64,000 nt of DNA from Meghimatium bilineatum (GCA_034231615.1 CM067316.1:65576353-65640352); one strand, 5' to 3'; positions 1-10,915 are shown, counted from the first letter of the stretch. A program made the numbers and translations. The notes: a model not told the origin generated them from the letters alone.

Positions 1-1894
1 GATGATACATATACGAGACAGTTATGAAAGGGTATAACAGGTGATACAGGTGGGAGAAAGTTGTGAGAGGGTATAACAGGTGATACAGGTGGGAGGCAGT
101 TGTGAGATCTAGGAGGTGATACAGGTGGAAGGCAGTTGTGAGAGGGTATAACAGGTGATACAGGTGGGAGGCAGTTGTGAGAGGGTATAACAGGTGATAC
201 AGGTGGGAGGCAGTTGTGAGAGGGTATAACAGGTGATACAGGTGGGATGCAGTTGTGAGAGGGTATAACAGGTGATACAGGTGGGATGCAGTTGTGAGAG
301 GGTATAACAGGTGATACAGGTGGGAGGCAGTTGTGAGAGGGTATAACAGGTGATACAGGTGGGATGCAGTTGTGAGAGGGTATAACAGGTGATACAGGTG
401 GGATGCAGTTGTGAGAGGGTATAACAGGTGATACAGGTGGGAGGCAGTTGTGAGAGGGTATAACAGGTGATACATGTGGGAGACAGTTGTGAGAGGGTAT
501 AACAGGTGATACAGGTGGGATGCAGTTGTGAGAGGGTATAACAAGTGATACAGGTGGGAGGCAGTTGTGAGAGGGTATAACAGGTGATACAGGTGGGATG
601 CAGTTGTGAGAGGGTATAACAGGTGATACATGTGGGAGACAGTTGTGAGAGGGTATAACAGGTGATACAGGTGGGAGGCAGTTGTGAGAGGGTATAACAG
701 GTGATACAGGTGGGATGCAGTTGTGAGAGGGTATAACAGGTGATACATGTGGGAGACAGTTGTGAGAGGGTATAACAGGTGATACAGGTGGGAGGCAGTT
801 GTGAGAGGGTATAACAGGTGATACAGGTGGGAGGCAGTTGTGAGAGGGTATAACAGGTGATACAGGTGGGAGGCAGTTGTGAGAGGGTATAACAGGTGAT
901 ACAGGTGGGATGCAGTTGTGAGAGGGTATAACAGGTGATACAGGTGGGATGCAGTTGTGAGAGGGTATAACAGGTGATACAGGTGGGAGGCAGTTGTGAG
1001 AGGGTATAACAGGTGATACAGGTGGGATGCAGTTGTGAGAGGGTATAACAGGTGATACAGGTGGGATGCAGTTGTGAGAGGGTATAACAGGTGATACAGG
1101 TGGGAGGCAGTTGTGAGAGGGTATAACAGGTGATACATGTGGGAGACAGTTGTGAGAGGGTATAACAGGTGATACAGGTGGGATGCAGTTGTGAGAGGGT
1201 ATAACAAGTGATACAGGTGGGAGGCAGTTGTGAGAGGGTATAACAGGTGATACAGGTGGGATGCAGTTGTGAGAGGGTATAACAGGTGATACATGTGGGA
1301 GACAGTTGTGAGAGGGTATAACAGGTGATACAGGTGGGAGGCAGTTGTGAGAGGGTATAACAGGTGATACAGGTGGGATGCAGTTGTGAGAGGGTATAAC
1401 AGGTGATACATGTGGGAGACAGTTGTGAGAGGGTATAACAGGTGATACAGGTGGGAGGCAGTTGTGAGAGGGTATAACAGGTGATACAGGTGGGAGGCAG
1501 TTGTGAGAGGGTATAACAGGTGATACAGGTGGGAGGCAGTTGTGAGAGGGTATAACAGGTGATACAGGTGGGATGCAGTTGTGAGAGGGTATAACAGGTG
1601 ATACAGGTGGGATGCAGTTGTGAGAGGGTATAACAGGTGATACAGGTGGGAGGCAGTTGTGAGAGGGTATAACAGGTGATACAGGTGGGATGCAGTTGTG
1701 AGAGGGTATAACAGGTGATACAGGTGGGATGCAGTTGTGAGAGGGTATAACAGGTGATACAGGTGGGATGCAGTTGTGAGAGGGTATAACAGGTGATACA
1801 TGTGGGAGACAGTTGTGAGAGGGTATAACAGGTGATACAGGTGGGATGCAGTTGTGAGAGGGTATAACAGGTGATACAGGTGGGAAACAGTTGT
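1..1894. repeat. 39-bp minisatellite array with 17-monomer higher-order repeat
   Basis: About 48 tandem copies of a 39-bp unit (core GTGATACAGGTGGGAGGCAG) run from the left edge, so the array is truncated by the window. Monomers carry diagnostic variants (GAGGC, GATGC, CATGTGGGAGAC, ACAAGTG). The ACAAGTG variant recurs at 541 and 1204, and CATGTGGG near 472, 1135 and 1798. Both spacings are 663 bp, which is 17 monomers. No coding potential is claimed. Confidence 0.97.
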
Positions 1895-1939
1895 CGTGAA
1901 ACATCTTACGTGTTACTTAATCAATATACATTGGGCATT

Positions 1940-2095
1940 TGTGTGTATGAAAGCATAAACCAATTTGACTCATATGTTTGGGGCTATTTTTCTGTTAATA
2001 AATTTAACAGCCTTTTCCTCTTAAAAACAACCTTTTTTCCCCCTAGAAACTCTCCAGATGATACAAGAATTAGATGATATTCTATAAAAAAACAC
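1940..2095 (-). repeat. Dispersed repeat, inverted partner of 4470-4610
   Basis: The reverse complement of this stretch resembles 4470-4610. Shared landmarks in order are a CATCTGG-GAGTTTCTAG block, an A-rich AAGG block, ACAGAAAAAT, and CATATGAGTCAAATTG. A shorter third match to the CATCTGGAGGAGAGTTTCTAG block lies at 4645-4690. The family is unknown. Confidence 0.6.
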
Positions 2096-2328
2096 ACATA
2101 ATAGATCAAATGGTACCATGACTATAGAAACATTAATATTCAAGTTTTTTTCCTTATTGTATACGTAATAAGCATACTTGAACCCAAATACAACAAATAG
2201 ATTACTTCCCATGAATGAATTCAGTAAATACATCAATTCTATTATTTGCTCTGCATTACATCAATAATATCCCTTGAAATGCATTACAAATACATCAATT
2301 GGTTCACTTGACAGGTGTACCCGTGAAA

Positions 2329-2538
2329 ATGATGCCGGAACTCAAGACACATCTGATGAACCTAATGCAGGAGCTACTGGCTCGAGGCAAAGTAAATCAA
2401 GTTGCGGTTCTGGAGCAAGAAAATGGCAGCATGATTGTGTCTCTGCCAACGTGGAAACTCTGTCATGCAGATGAAATAGGATTGATCAAGTCAATCTCTA
2501 GCACGGAAACCATGATCAAGATGAAAATTGATCGTGAG
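2329..2538 (+). CDS. Profilin-like coding exon 1
   Basis: 70 codons ending GAT CGT GAG before donor gtaggtgctc. A possible acceptor (cacttgacag) ends at 2314, just upstream of the ATG pair, so a 5'UTR intron is possible. Confidence 0.62.
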
Positions 2539-5500
2539 GTAGGTGCTCTATGGACGGTATCGATCGTTCTCGAGACAGTCTTCGTATTCTCTTCTGTTTT
2601 CGTCCAGCACATGATGATGATGACATTTGTTACATCCCCTTTTTAAATTCAATTAGAGTTATGTCCCTGAGTTCGTAGATGGTATGGCTACTGTAGACGG
2701 ATTTTGGTCTATCCGTGTCTTTCTAGCTGCTCTTCGCTTTTGTGCTGCTGCATTTCTACTGTTTTCACAAGATGATGCATCTTTTATGTGATTGTAGAGC
2801 GCTATTATATAATGATTCTCCTCTAGCTATATTATAAACACTGGGATCTATCTTTGGGAATTGAATCAATACCTTGTGTAGCACGTCACCGCCACTGGGG
2901 TAGTAAAACAGGACAAGGAGTATCTCCAGTTATTGATGATGTGCCCTGCTAGTGTGTAGTGTAGTGCTTTAACACAGCGCAGCAGTTTCACAGGCTACGT
3001 TTCTTATTTTAAGAGAGCGGTATTCAGTTGTTAGCTGTAGGCTGGATACGAAAGGGAGCAAAGAACATCAGCACTATGACATGAGCTGAGACAGTCAGCA
3101 GTATTACTGCAGCTCGATCGTGCATGAGCTGACTGAGAAGGTTTGTAAAGAAGTTGGTCATGCCACTTCAGAATTCTAAGTGACACAAATGCCATGTTAA
3201 AGTTTGAGGCGTCGGGAGGTAAAGTGCAGATATAGCTATCATGATCATAGGCTACTCTCGCCAGTTGAAGGCTTGTTGATTCGTTCACATAATAACACAT
3301 ACTCTCGCCAGTTGATGTCTTGTTGATTCGTTCACATAAATTGGTTAATTCATTGTTGGTGTGTTTATAAAAACAATCGATGAGAGAGAACGAGACTTTG
3401 CAAGTCTAGAGACTTGAATCCCCTATCAATGGCGCAAATAAAACGGCGACACAACGCATTTCATTCTCTGGACTACATCCTGCTAGAAATCTAGTAGGAC
3501 AATGGTCTTGCTACAAGGGAGAGCCAGCAGGAGTTTGAGAATGAACGATGAAGACAAAGAATCCCCGATTTAACAAACAATTTCTGAGCTAGAAGAGATG
3601 ATATCTATTGCACATCGGCAGTGATATTAGGCAGTTGTTACAGGATTTGCTCAACCTTTCTCATTTTTTACACGGCATTCGTCCTAATATCACCAAGGTG
3701 GACTTTAATTGACAGTTGACAGTGATGGGCCACACCAATACAAGGGAAGGACAGTCGAAACCACTATCTTGGTTTCCGTTATGGATATATCTTCTTCTTC
3801 TTCAACGTTCCTTATCAAACTCGGTGGATCGTTCTCAAAGCAGGACCACAGGACAATGGTCTTACTAGATTTCCAGCAACATGTAGTCTATAGAATGGAA
3901 ATGCATACATCGGACATTCCTCGTCACCCAGGAGTCTGTCACAAATGTGACATGCCTGCATCTTTTCGTCACCCATGGGTAGTATGTAACAGAAGACAAA
4001 AGAAACGGAGTCAAGGCGACATTTGGACAATGATACGGCGGTGGACTAGAGTGCAGTTATGCTCTGGGAAGACGACAGATGGACCGGGCAGGCTGATGGT
4101 AGTGTGACGATATGCAAGCAGCTAGCTACGGGAACAATCAGCATGAATATATTGTGCGATCTACTAAATGAGATAATGAATGCTCTGACTGCTTTTGTTT
4201 ACCACCTACATTTCATATTTCTTCTTCTTCTTCAGCGTTCATTCTCAAACTCCCGATGGATCTCTCTTGTAGCAGGAGACATTCTCAAACTCCCACTGGG
4301 TCTCTCTTGTAGCATGAGACATTCTCAAACTCCCACTGGGTCTCTCTTGTAGCAGGAGACATTCTCAAACTCCCAAACTCCCGCTGGGTCTCTCTTGTAG
4401 CAGGACAATACTTCTCCAAGATTTCGAGCAGGATGTTGTACAGAGAATGGAAGTACATTGATAACACACATAGATTATCATACAATTCTTGTTATCATCT
4501 GGGGAGTTTCTAGAATCTGTCCATACAAATGATTTTTTAAGGGGAAACAACTGTTTAAAATTGTGAACAGAAAAATGATCCCAAATATATGAGTCAAATT
4601 GATTTCTTGCTTACACACACACTATGTTGTGTGATCTATTATGTTATTCGATCATCTGGAGGAGAGTTTCTAGCATCCTCCGATAAAAAAGGTTTTATTT
4701 GCGCCAGCGCCAATGTCCTGCATTCCAATGGTGGAAACATTTCATACTGTCACAATCAGATGAAGTATCATCTCCGCATACCTATGTTCAGCTGTTCACA
4801 TTCTCTTATTCCTTTATGCTTTAAATAGCACACCCCTATTGTTGTTCAGTTCCCGCACTACCACACACAACAATATCCAGCTATTGTTGTTCAGTTCCAG
4901 CACTACCACACACACAATATCCAGCTCTTGTTGTTCAGTTCCCGCACTACCACACACACAACAATATCCAGCTCTTGTTGTTCAGTTCCCGCACTACCAC
5001 ACACACAACAATATCCAGCTATTGTTGTTCAGTTCCCGCACTACCACACACAATATCCAGCTATTGTTGTTCAGTTCCCGCACTACCACACACACAACAA
5101 TATCCAGCTATTGTTGTTCAGTTCCCGCACTACCACACACACAACAATATCCAGCTCTTGGTGTTCAGTTCCCGCACTACCACACACACAACAATATCCA
5201 GCTATTGTTGTTCAGTTCCCGCACTACCACACACACAACAATATCCAGCTATTGTTGTTCAGTTCCCGCACTACCACACACACAACAATATCCAGCTATT
5301 GTTGTTCAGTTCCCGCACTACCACACACACAACAATATCCAGCTATTGTTGTTCAGTTCCCGCACTACCACACACACACAACAATATTCAGCTCTTGGTA
5401 TATAGTACTGTTTTAAATCAGAATGTGTGGGTGTCTATAGTTTGATAACAACCCAGATTGCTGTAAAAGGTAAAGAAATATTTCAACCAGGTTAGTATGT

Positions 5501-6821
5501 ATATGTATGAGGCCAGCATGCAGTGCGAGCTATGATGATAAACATGATGAGAGGAACGCCTGGTCCACTATCGATACGGCTACAGACGCCATAATTTCAA
5601 CTGAATAGGTGAAACACTGACCATATTAGTTATAACTGCTAAAAAACAGCTGTGTCGGACCATTGACACAAATAAAAGAGCGACACAACGCATCTTAGTA
5701 ATGAGAACTATTTGCTGCTATAAACCTAGTAGTACCTGATACATGAGAGATCCAGCGGGAGTTTATAAACCAATGCATACAAATGTCTACTGTCTTTGAC
5801 AAAGATATCCATGTAAAGGTATATTGAAGTATACATAGATGTCACAGTTAAACTCATAAGTCGTTTTATCCAGACATGTAACTAGCGTCGCACAGAATCC
5901 CATATTGAGTTGCAAGTACGCGCTCCTTAGCAACATGCGAGGACACTAACATATAGATTAAGATGTGGGTTGATTGTATGTGAGTTGATTGTATGCGAGT
6001 TGATTGTATGCGTGTTGATTGTATGCGGGTTGATTGTATGTGGGTTGATTGTATGTGTGTTGATTGTATGTGAGTTGATTGTATGTGTGTTGATTGTATG
6101 TGTGTTGATTGTATGTGGGTTGATTGTATGTGGGTTGATTGTATGTGTGTTGATTGTATGTGGGTTGATTGTATGTGGGTTGATTGTATGTGGGTTGATT
6201 GTATGTGAGTTGATTGTATGTGTGTTGATTGTTTGTGTGTTGATTGTATGTGTGTTGATTGTATGTGGGTTGATTGTATGTGAGTTGATTGTATGTGTGT
6301 TGATTGTATGTGAGTTGATTGTATGTGTGTTGATTGTATGTGAGTTGATTGTATGTGAGTTGATTGTATGTGTGTTGATTGTATGTGAGTTGATTGTATG
6401 TGTGTTGATTGTATGGTGTGTTGATTGTATGTGTGTTGATTGTATGGTGTGTTGATTGTATGGTGGGTTGATTGTATGTGTGTTGATTGTATGTGGGTTG
6501 ATTGTATGTGAGTTGATTGTATGTGGGTTGATTGTATGGTGGGTTGATTGTATGTGTGTTGATTGTATGGTGGGTTGATTGTATGTGAGTTGATTGTATG
6601 TATTAGATGAAAACACGTATACATACATTTCTTTATTTCAGGATTACACATTTTTCAAACATGGACGAGACAAGGTCGTTGGACGGTCTGGGGAAAGTGT
6701 CCTTGTGGCACAGAGCACAGATGCTTGTGTGGTAGTGGGCATTGCTAATGACAATACCCCAGGATCGTGTTTGTATGAAGTGACAGAATTAGTTCGAGCC
6801 CTTAAAAATAAGGGTTGGTGA
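2329..6821 (+). CDS. Profilin-family gene, two coding exons (join 2329-2538, 6642-6821)
   Basis: Joining 2329-2538 (70 codons) to 6642-6821 (59 codons plus TGA) gives 129 aa, a typical profilin length. Profilins bind G-actin and poly-proline ligands in the cytosol. The start was chosen at the tandem ATG ATG (MMPELKT) because it directly precedes an N-terminal amphipathic segment and a GKVNQVAVLEQ strand, as in profilins. The donor is GAG|gtaggt and the acceptor tttcag|GAT, both in phase 0. The second exon holds the profilin-like strand pattern DYTFF, VLVAQSTDACVVVGIA, then a C-terminal helix EVTELVRALKNKGW. It resembles divergent profilin-3/4 forms more than canonical muscle profilin. Any 5' non-coding exon is not seen. 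The upstream in-frame ATG at 2299 is an alternative start. Family assignment rests on pattern and length, not a search. Confidence 0.65.
2600..2850 (+). repeat. Dispersed repeat, partner of 50510-50890
   Basis: Shares ordered blocks with 50510-50890: CACATGATGATGA, AGAGTTATGTCC, GTTC-TAGATGG, GATCTATCC-like, TTTCTAGCT-CTCTT, CTGTTTTCACAAGATG. The 50.6-kb copy carries an internal 51-bp tandem expansion that this one lacks. Family unknown. It lies in the profilin intron. Confidence 0.6.
2851..3420. other. Profilin intron, little recognisable
   Basis: Non-coding sequence. A 30-bp direct repeat (ACTCTCGCCAGTTGA... TTGTTGATTCGTTCACATAA) occurs at about 3251-3290 and 3301-3340. No exon is supported. 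Confidence 0.5.
3421..3562 (+). mobile_element. SINE copy (GAAGAAG-tailed family)
   Basis: Carries the family landmarks in order: GGCGCAAATAAAACGGCGAC, ACAACGCATTTCATTCTCTG, GACTACATCCTGCT, AGAAATCTAGTAG, TCCAGCAGGAGTTTGAGAA, then GAACGATGAAGA. The same order recurs at many sites in this window in both orientations. Confidence 0.8.
3790..3912 (-). mobile_element. SINE copy, diverged
   Basis: Reverse-complement copy: TTCTTCTTCAACGTTC tail side, AGGACAATGGTCTTACTAGA, TTTCCAGCAACATGTAGTC, then AGAATGGAAATGCAT. The head is missing. Confidence 0.75.
4209..4460 (-). mobile_element. SINE copy with internal 40-bp tandem amplification
   Basis: Reverse-orientation SINE beginning TTCTTCTTCTTCAGCGTTC. 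The segment ATTCTCAAACTCCCACTGGG plus TCTCTCTTGTAGCA, present once in other copies, is repeated about four times at 4237-4405. The element then continues to GGACAATACTTCTC and AGAATGGAAGT. This is a minisatellite growing inside a SINE. Confidence 0.85.
4470..4690 (+). repeat. Dispersed repeat copies
   Basis: Copy at 4470-4610 matches 1940-2095 in inverted orientation. A partial copy of the CATCTGG-GAGTTTCTAG block follows at 4645-4690. Confidence 0.55.
4838..5398. repeat. 47-bp minisatellite
   Basis: About 12 units containing TTGTTGTTCAGTTCCCGCAC and CACACACAACAATATCCAGC. Small CA-tract length changes interrupt the register. Long ORFs over it are artefacts of periodicity. Confidence 0.95.
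5645..5790 (+). mobile_element. SINE copy, degenerate
   Basis: Retains GTGTCGGACCATTGACACAA, AGCGACACAACGCAT, CCTAGTAGTACCTG and GAGATCCAGCGGGAGTTT. The tail is eroded. Confidence 0.65.
5966..6602. repeat. 16-bp minisatellite abutting profilin exon 2
   Basis: About 40 copies of GTTGATTGTATGTGTG and close variants. It ends 39 bp before the exon 2 acceptor, so it occupies the region where the branch point and upstream pyrimidine tract would normally lie. Confidence 0.97.
6642..6821 (+). CDS. Profilin-like coding exon 2 with stop
   Basis: 60 codons from GAT TAC ACA to TGG TGA after acceptor ctttatttcag. It encodes the C-terminal strand and helix of the profilin-like protein. Confidence 0.65.
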   Translation, partial: DYTFFKHGRDKVVGRSGESVLVAQSTDACVVVGIANDNTPGSCLYEVTELVRALKNKGW

Positions 6822-6906
6822 GCTGGCTAGCTACAGGGACATACGGGTTGGTGAGCTGGCTAGCTATATGGAAATAAGGGTTGGTGAGCTAACTAGCTAC
6901 AGCGAC
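6808..6906. repeat. 33-bp repeat seeded on the profilin stop codon
   Basis: GGGTTGGTGAGCTGGCTAGC begins at 6812, 6845 and (diverged) 6878, spacing 33 bp. The first copy contains the last codons and the TGA of the profilin-like CDS. The others lie in the 3'UTR. Confidence 0.9.
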
Positions 6907-7001
6907 ATTATATTTTTGTGGGATCAGTTCTGTCAGTGCAGGCGATATTTGACAACATTCTGTCCAACATAAAGTGGTTAGTCTCTGAAAAAATGGACTT
7001 T

Positions 7002-7325
7002 AGAATCTACAAGCAGCAAAGTGTTTGATCTATAGAACAAACTTTCTCCAGAATATACAAGCAGCAGCAAGATGTTTGATCTATAGAACAAACTTTCTAC
7101 AGAATATACAAGTAGCAGCAAGATGTTTGATCTATAGAACAAACTTTCTACAGAATATACAAGCAGCAGCAAGATGTTTGCTCTATAGAACAAACTTTCT
7201 ACAGAATATACAAGCAGCAGCAAGATGTTTGCTCTATAGAACAAACTTTCTACAGAATATACAAGTAGCAGCAAGATGTTTGCTCTATAGAACATTCTTT
7301 CCCCAGTGTGTACAAATAGCAAAGT
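7002..7325. repeat. 51-bp minisatellite, probable profilin 3'UTR
   Basis: About six units of 51 bp containing GATGTTTGATCTATAGAACA and ACTTTCTACAGAATATACAA. The unit is divisible by three, so open frames appear on both strands without meaning. Confidence 0.95.
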
Positions 7326-7338
7326 ACTTGGTCTGTGA

Positions 7339-7344
7339 AATAAA
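7339..7344 (+). terminator. Candidate poly(A) signal for the profilin-like gene
   Basis: AATAAA about 520 nt after the stop codon, followed by a T/GT-rich stretch at 7350-7400. Position and context fit a cleavage signal but nothing else supports it. Confidence 0.35.
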
Positions 7345-7423
7345 AATCTGTCTTTTCTGCTTATATATTTGTGTGTTCTTTCTTTACATTCTTTCTCATT
7401 TATTTTATTTGTATTACATCAGT

Positions 7424-7585
7424 CTTCTTCTTCTTCAGCGTTCATTCTCCAACTCCCGCTGGATTTCTCTTGTAACAGGACAATGGTCCTACAAGATTCC
7501 CAGTTGAATATAGTCCAGAGAATGGAAATGCGTTGTGTTGCCGTTTTATTTGCGCCAATGGCCCAACACATCCGTCTTCGGCGGT
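7424..7585 (-). mobile_element. SINE copy, near full length
   Basis: Reverse-orientation copy from TTCTTCTTCTTCAGCGTTCA through GTCCAGAGAATGGAAATGCG and CCGTTTTATTTGCGCCAATG to ACACATCCGTCTTCGGCGG. Confidence 0.85.
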
Positions 7586-7867
7586 GTATTACATCAGTTA
7601 TTTAAATGTTTCCTGTATTTTATTTGTGTATTTCAATATGTTTCTTGTATGATTATCTTTAATCTGTTTGTTGTGTGTTCAAGTTTCTATGTTGATTTTT
7701 AGTCCATTTTTCTTGCTTGTTGATTGTTAAACCGATTTCTGTTTGTTATTTTGTATTCTTATGTGATTTTCATCAGTATGGTGATTGCTTATTCTTATTG
7801 TTTACCATTGTCTTTGTATTTCTCGTGTCTGTTTATCATTCTTGTTTCTTTATTCCACTTGTTGGTT

Positions 7868-7932
7868 TATCATTAGCGCCCGTTGCAGCCAATCTTCGCT
7901 GAAGAGATGGCACTTGATGATGATGATGAAAG
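7868..7932 (+). mobile_element. RTE-like LINE, extreme 3' fragment
   Basis: GTTGCAGCCAATCTTCGCTG, GAGATGGCACTTGATGATGA and a GATGAT tail match the 3' ends at 21010-21055 and, inverted, 17874-17930. Essentially only the 3'UTR is present. Confidence 0.75.
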
Positions 7933-8053
7933 AATCAATAAAGTTAGTAACGCACAAAAAAAATGCAATTAAATATATTTACATAAGTGATCAAAATAGT
8001 TGATTGTTAAAACACATTTGGTGGATTTCCAAACCTCAGATATGGTTAAAAAA

Positions 8054-8074
8054 TGTATGCAAGTAAAGTTGATG
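8054..8074 (+). repeat. 20-bp direct repeat flanking the mariner
   Basis: TATGCAAGTAAAGTTGATGA occurs here, about 37 bp outside the left TIR, and again at about 12174-12194 next to the right TIR in the same orientation. Mariner normally duplicates only TA, so its origin is unclear. Confidence 0.7.
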
Positions 8075-8244
8075 ATGAATGGCCGAACCTGAGATGTGAT
8101 ATGACAATGTGAGGGTGTGTTCAAATGAAACCCATCAAAGTGTGGCTGTTTTTACAAGATTAGGAAAGGTACAATATGTGTTTTAATGAAGTCAAGCAAT
8201 TGTTAGGAAACATGTATGCACATGGAGTCTGAAGAAGAAGTCAT

Positions 8245-8788
8245 CATAGGTATCTCAAACATGGAGTCTCCCACTGTTTGGGTAGACATAGGTATCTCAA
8301 ACATGGAGTCTCCCACTGTTTGGGTAGACATAGGTATCTCAAACATGGAGTCTCCCACTGTTTGGGTAGACATAGGTATCTCAAACATGGAGTCTCCCAC
8401 TGTTTGGGTAGACATAGGTATCTCAAACATGGAGTCTCCCACTGTTTGGTTAGACATAGGTATCTCAAACATGGAGTCTCCCACTGTTTGGGTAGACATA
8501 GGTATCTCAAACATGGAGTCTCCCACTGTTTGGGTAGACATAGGTATCTCAAACATGGGAGTCTCCCACTGTTTGGGTAGACATAGGTATCTCAAACATG
8601 GAGTCTCCCACTGTTTGGGTAGACATAGGTATCTCAAACATGGAGCTCCCACTGTTTGGGTAGACATAGGTATCTCAAACATGGAGTCTCCCACTGTTTG
8701 GGTAGACATAGGTATCTCAAACATGGAGTCTCCCACTGTTTGGGTAGACATAGGTATCTCAAACATGGAGTCTCCCACTGTTTGGGTC
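8245..8788. repeat. 42-bp minisatellite derived from mariner C-terminus
   Basis: 13 units with CATGGAGTCTCCCACTGTTT and GGGTAGACATAGGTATCTCA. On the minus strand each unit reads PKQWETPCLRYLCL, and the terminal unit joins in frame to mariner sequence (IHCRPKQWE), matching the C-terminal GI-KLPKQWE-C region of mariner transposases. The array is an in situ amplification of transposase sequence. Confidence 0.85.
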
Positions 8789-8789
8789 G

Positions 8790-9062
8790 ACAGTGAATTC
8801 TCTCAGAGAAGGGTATTGTTTGCACATTAAATCATTTGATCACAGCTGTCATGACATCTTCATCAGAGTGGAATTGTTGTCCCTTTAGAACTTTATTTAA
8901 AGGTGCAAACAAATGAAAGTCACACGGTGATAGGTCAGGGATGTTGGCTGGATGTGGCAGAGCTTACAATATTTTCTGTTTTAACGCAACATGCGGGTGA
9001 GCATTGTCATGCAACAGAATGACACATATAGCAGCATGCCAGGTCACTTATTCATGATGGCT
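8790..9062 (-). pseudogene. Mariner transposase fragment with catalytic-region motifs
   Basis: Minus-strand translation contains PGML, VILLHDNAHPHVA, a stop, then ANIPDLSPCDFHLF and GQQFHSDEDV. These match the conserved order around the second and third catalytic acidic residues of mariner transposases. At least two in-frame stops are present. Confidence 0.8.
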
Positions 9063-10098
9063 GTATGTAGCTTGTCTAGTGTGTTCTTGTAGCTGATAGC
9101 ATTGATGTAGCTTGTCTAGTGTGTTTGTGTAGCTGATAGCATTGCTGTAGCTTGTCTAGTGTGTTTGTGTAGCTGATAGCATTGCTGTAGCTTGTCTAGT
9201 GTGTTTGTGTAGCTGATAGCATTGCTGTAGCTTGTCTAGTGTGTTTGTGTAGCTGATAGCATTGCTGTAGCTTGTCTAGTGTGTTTGTGTAGCTGATAGC
9301 ATTGCTGTAGCTTGTCTAGTGTGTTCTTGTAGCTGATAGCATTGATGTAGCTTGTCTAGTGTGTTCTTGTAGCTGGTAGCATTGCTGTAGCTTGTCTAGT
9401 GTGTTCTTGTAGCTGATAGCATTGATGCAGCTTGTCTAGTGTGTTCTTGTAGCTGATAGCATTGATGTAGCTTGTCTAGTGTGTTCTTGTAGCTGATAGC
9501 ATTGATGTAGCTTGTCTAGTGTGTTCTTGTAGCTGATAGCATTGATGTAGCTTGTCTAGTGTGTTCTGGTAGCATTGATGTAGCTTATCTAGTGTGTTCT
9601 TGTAGCTGGTAGCATTGCTGTAGCTTGTCTAGTGTGTTCTTGTAGCTGATAGCATTGATGCAGCTTGTCTAGTGTGTTCTTGTAGCTGATAGCATTGATG
9701 TAGCTTGTCTAGTGTGTTCTTGTAGCTGATAGCATTGATGTAGCTTGTCTAGTGTGTTCTTGTAGCTGATAACATTGATGTAGCTTGTCTAGTTTGTTCT
9801 TGTAGCTGGTAGCATTGATGTAGCTTGTCTAGTGTGTTCTTGTAGCTGGTAGCATTGATGTAGCTTGTCTAGTGTGTTCTTGTAGCTGATAGCATTGATG
9901 TAGCTTGTCTAGTGTGTTCTTGTAGCTGATAACATTGATGTAGCTTGTCTAGTTTGTTCTTGTAGCTGGTAGCATTGATGTAGCTTGTCTAGTGTGTTCG
10001 TGTAGCTGATAGCATTGATGTAGCTTGTCTAGTGTGTTCTTGTAGCTGGTAGCATTGATGTAGCTTGTCTAGTGTGTTCTTGTAGCTGATAACATTGG
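9062..10098. repeat. 40-bp minisatellite derived from mariner ORF
   Basis: About 26 units containing TGTAGCTTGTCTAGTGTGTT and CTTGTAGCTGATAGCATTGA. On the minus strand the unit adjoining the intact sequence reads NAISYKNTLDKLHTAIMNK, in frame with PGML and the DNAHPH motif. This is the mariner segment just before the catalytic HDN block. Because 40 is not divisible by three, internal units change frame. Confidence 0.88.
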
Positions 10099-10101
10099 TG
10101 C

Positions 10102-10370
10102 TCACATTAGGCTCTTTAAAGTCTAATAAAAGTTCTTGATTAAAAAAAAGACTAAGCATAAGCTGGTGAAGTTTTTGCTCTCTGTTGATTCAGTATGTTG
10201 TTATTACATGCTGGCTGTATTGCTGCATGTCTCAAATGCTGACACCAGGAGATAGTTATGCTTTACCTGCTACATTTAATTCACAACAGAAATGAATCTT
10301 TTTTCACAACGTAATGCTACACATCCAACTTATTCTTTCCTTTTTATCATAGCCAGTCAAAAACCGTGTG
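10102..10370 (-). pseudogene. Mariner transposase central fragment
   Basis: Frames on the minus strand give FLTGYDKKERISWM and LSLFFNQELLLDFKEPNVST. The second runs directly into the segment amplified in the 40-bp array. It resembles the ETW-YDPETK to VFFD stretch of mariners but is frameshifted. Confidence 0.6.
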
Positions 10371-10915
10371 GTATCAACTGAGAACACACATTCTGATACT
10401 TCAGTTTCTGTCAAACTATCATTTCAGCTGTCCCTAATGACACAGAAATGTCTTCAAGAAATAGGCATAGATGGAAAAGACATCAGACTGATTGGAAATA
10501 TATATTGGGAACAAACTGCATCAATAAGGTGTGAAAACAGCTACTCTCCATACATAGAAATTATAAGAGGGGTAAGACAAGGATGTATTTTATCACCAAG
10601 CCTATTTAATATCTACACAGAGAATATCTTTAAAAATATAGAAGAAATGCCAGGACTCAAGATCAATGGGAAAATAATAAACAACCTTAGATATGCAGAT
10701 GACACTGTTCTTTTGGCAGAAAGTCAACATGAACTACAAAGACTAATAGATCGTCAATAAATCAAGTAATGAATATGGACTGGATATAAATATCCAAAAA
10801 AACAAAAACCATGATAATCAGCAAAGACACAGAAGAACTGGAGGTAAACATAAACATACAGGGAGAGAAACTACAAGTAAAACATTATCAATATCTTGGA
10901 CACATAGTCACAAAT

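Noticed and set aside
1-1894. CRISPR-like regular repeats
   Set aside because: Repeats are contiguous without unique spacers and the genome is eukaryotic.
3815-4030. Small minus ORF with CHICDRLLGDEECP Cys motif
   Set aside because: Looks zinc-finger-like but overlaps a SINE copy and has no splice or family support.
5866-6651. Long minus- and plus-strand ORFs over the 16-bp array (up to 261 aa)
   Set aside because: Periodic sequence open in several frames on both strands; it is an intronic minisatellite, not a repeat protein.
8203-8830. ORFs of about 190-204 aa with 14-residue repeats
   Set aside because: Unit length of 42 bp keeps any frame open. The sequence is amplified mariner and lies between the TIRs of a dead element.
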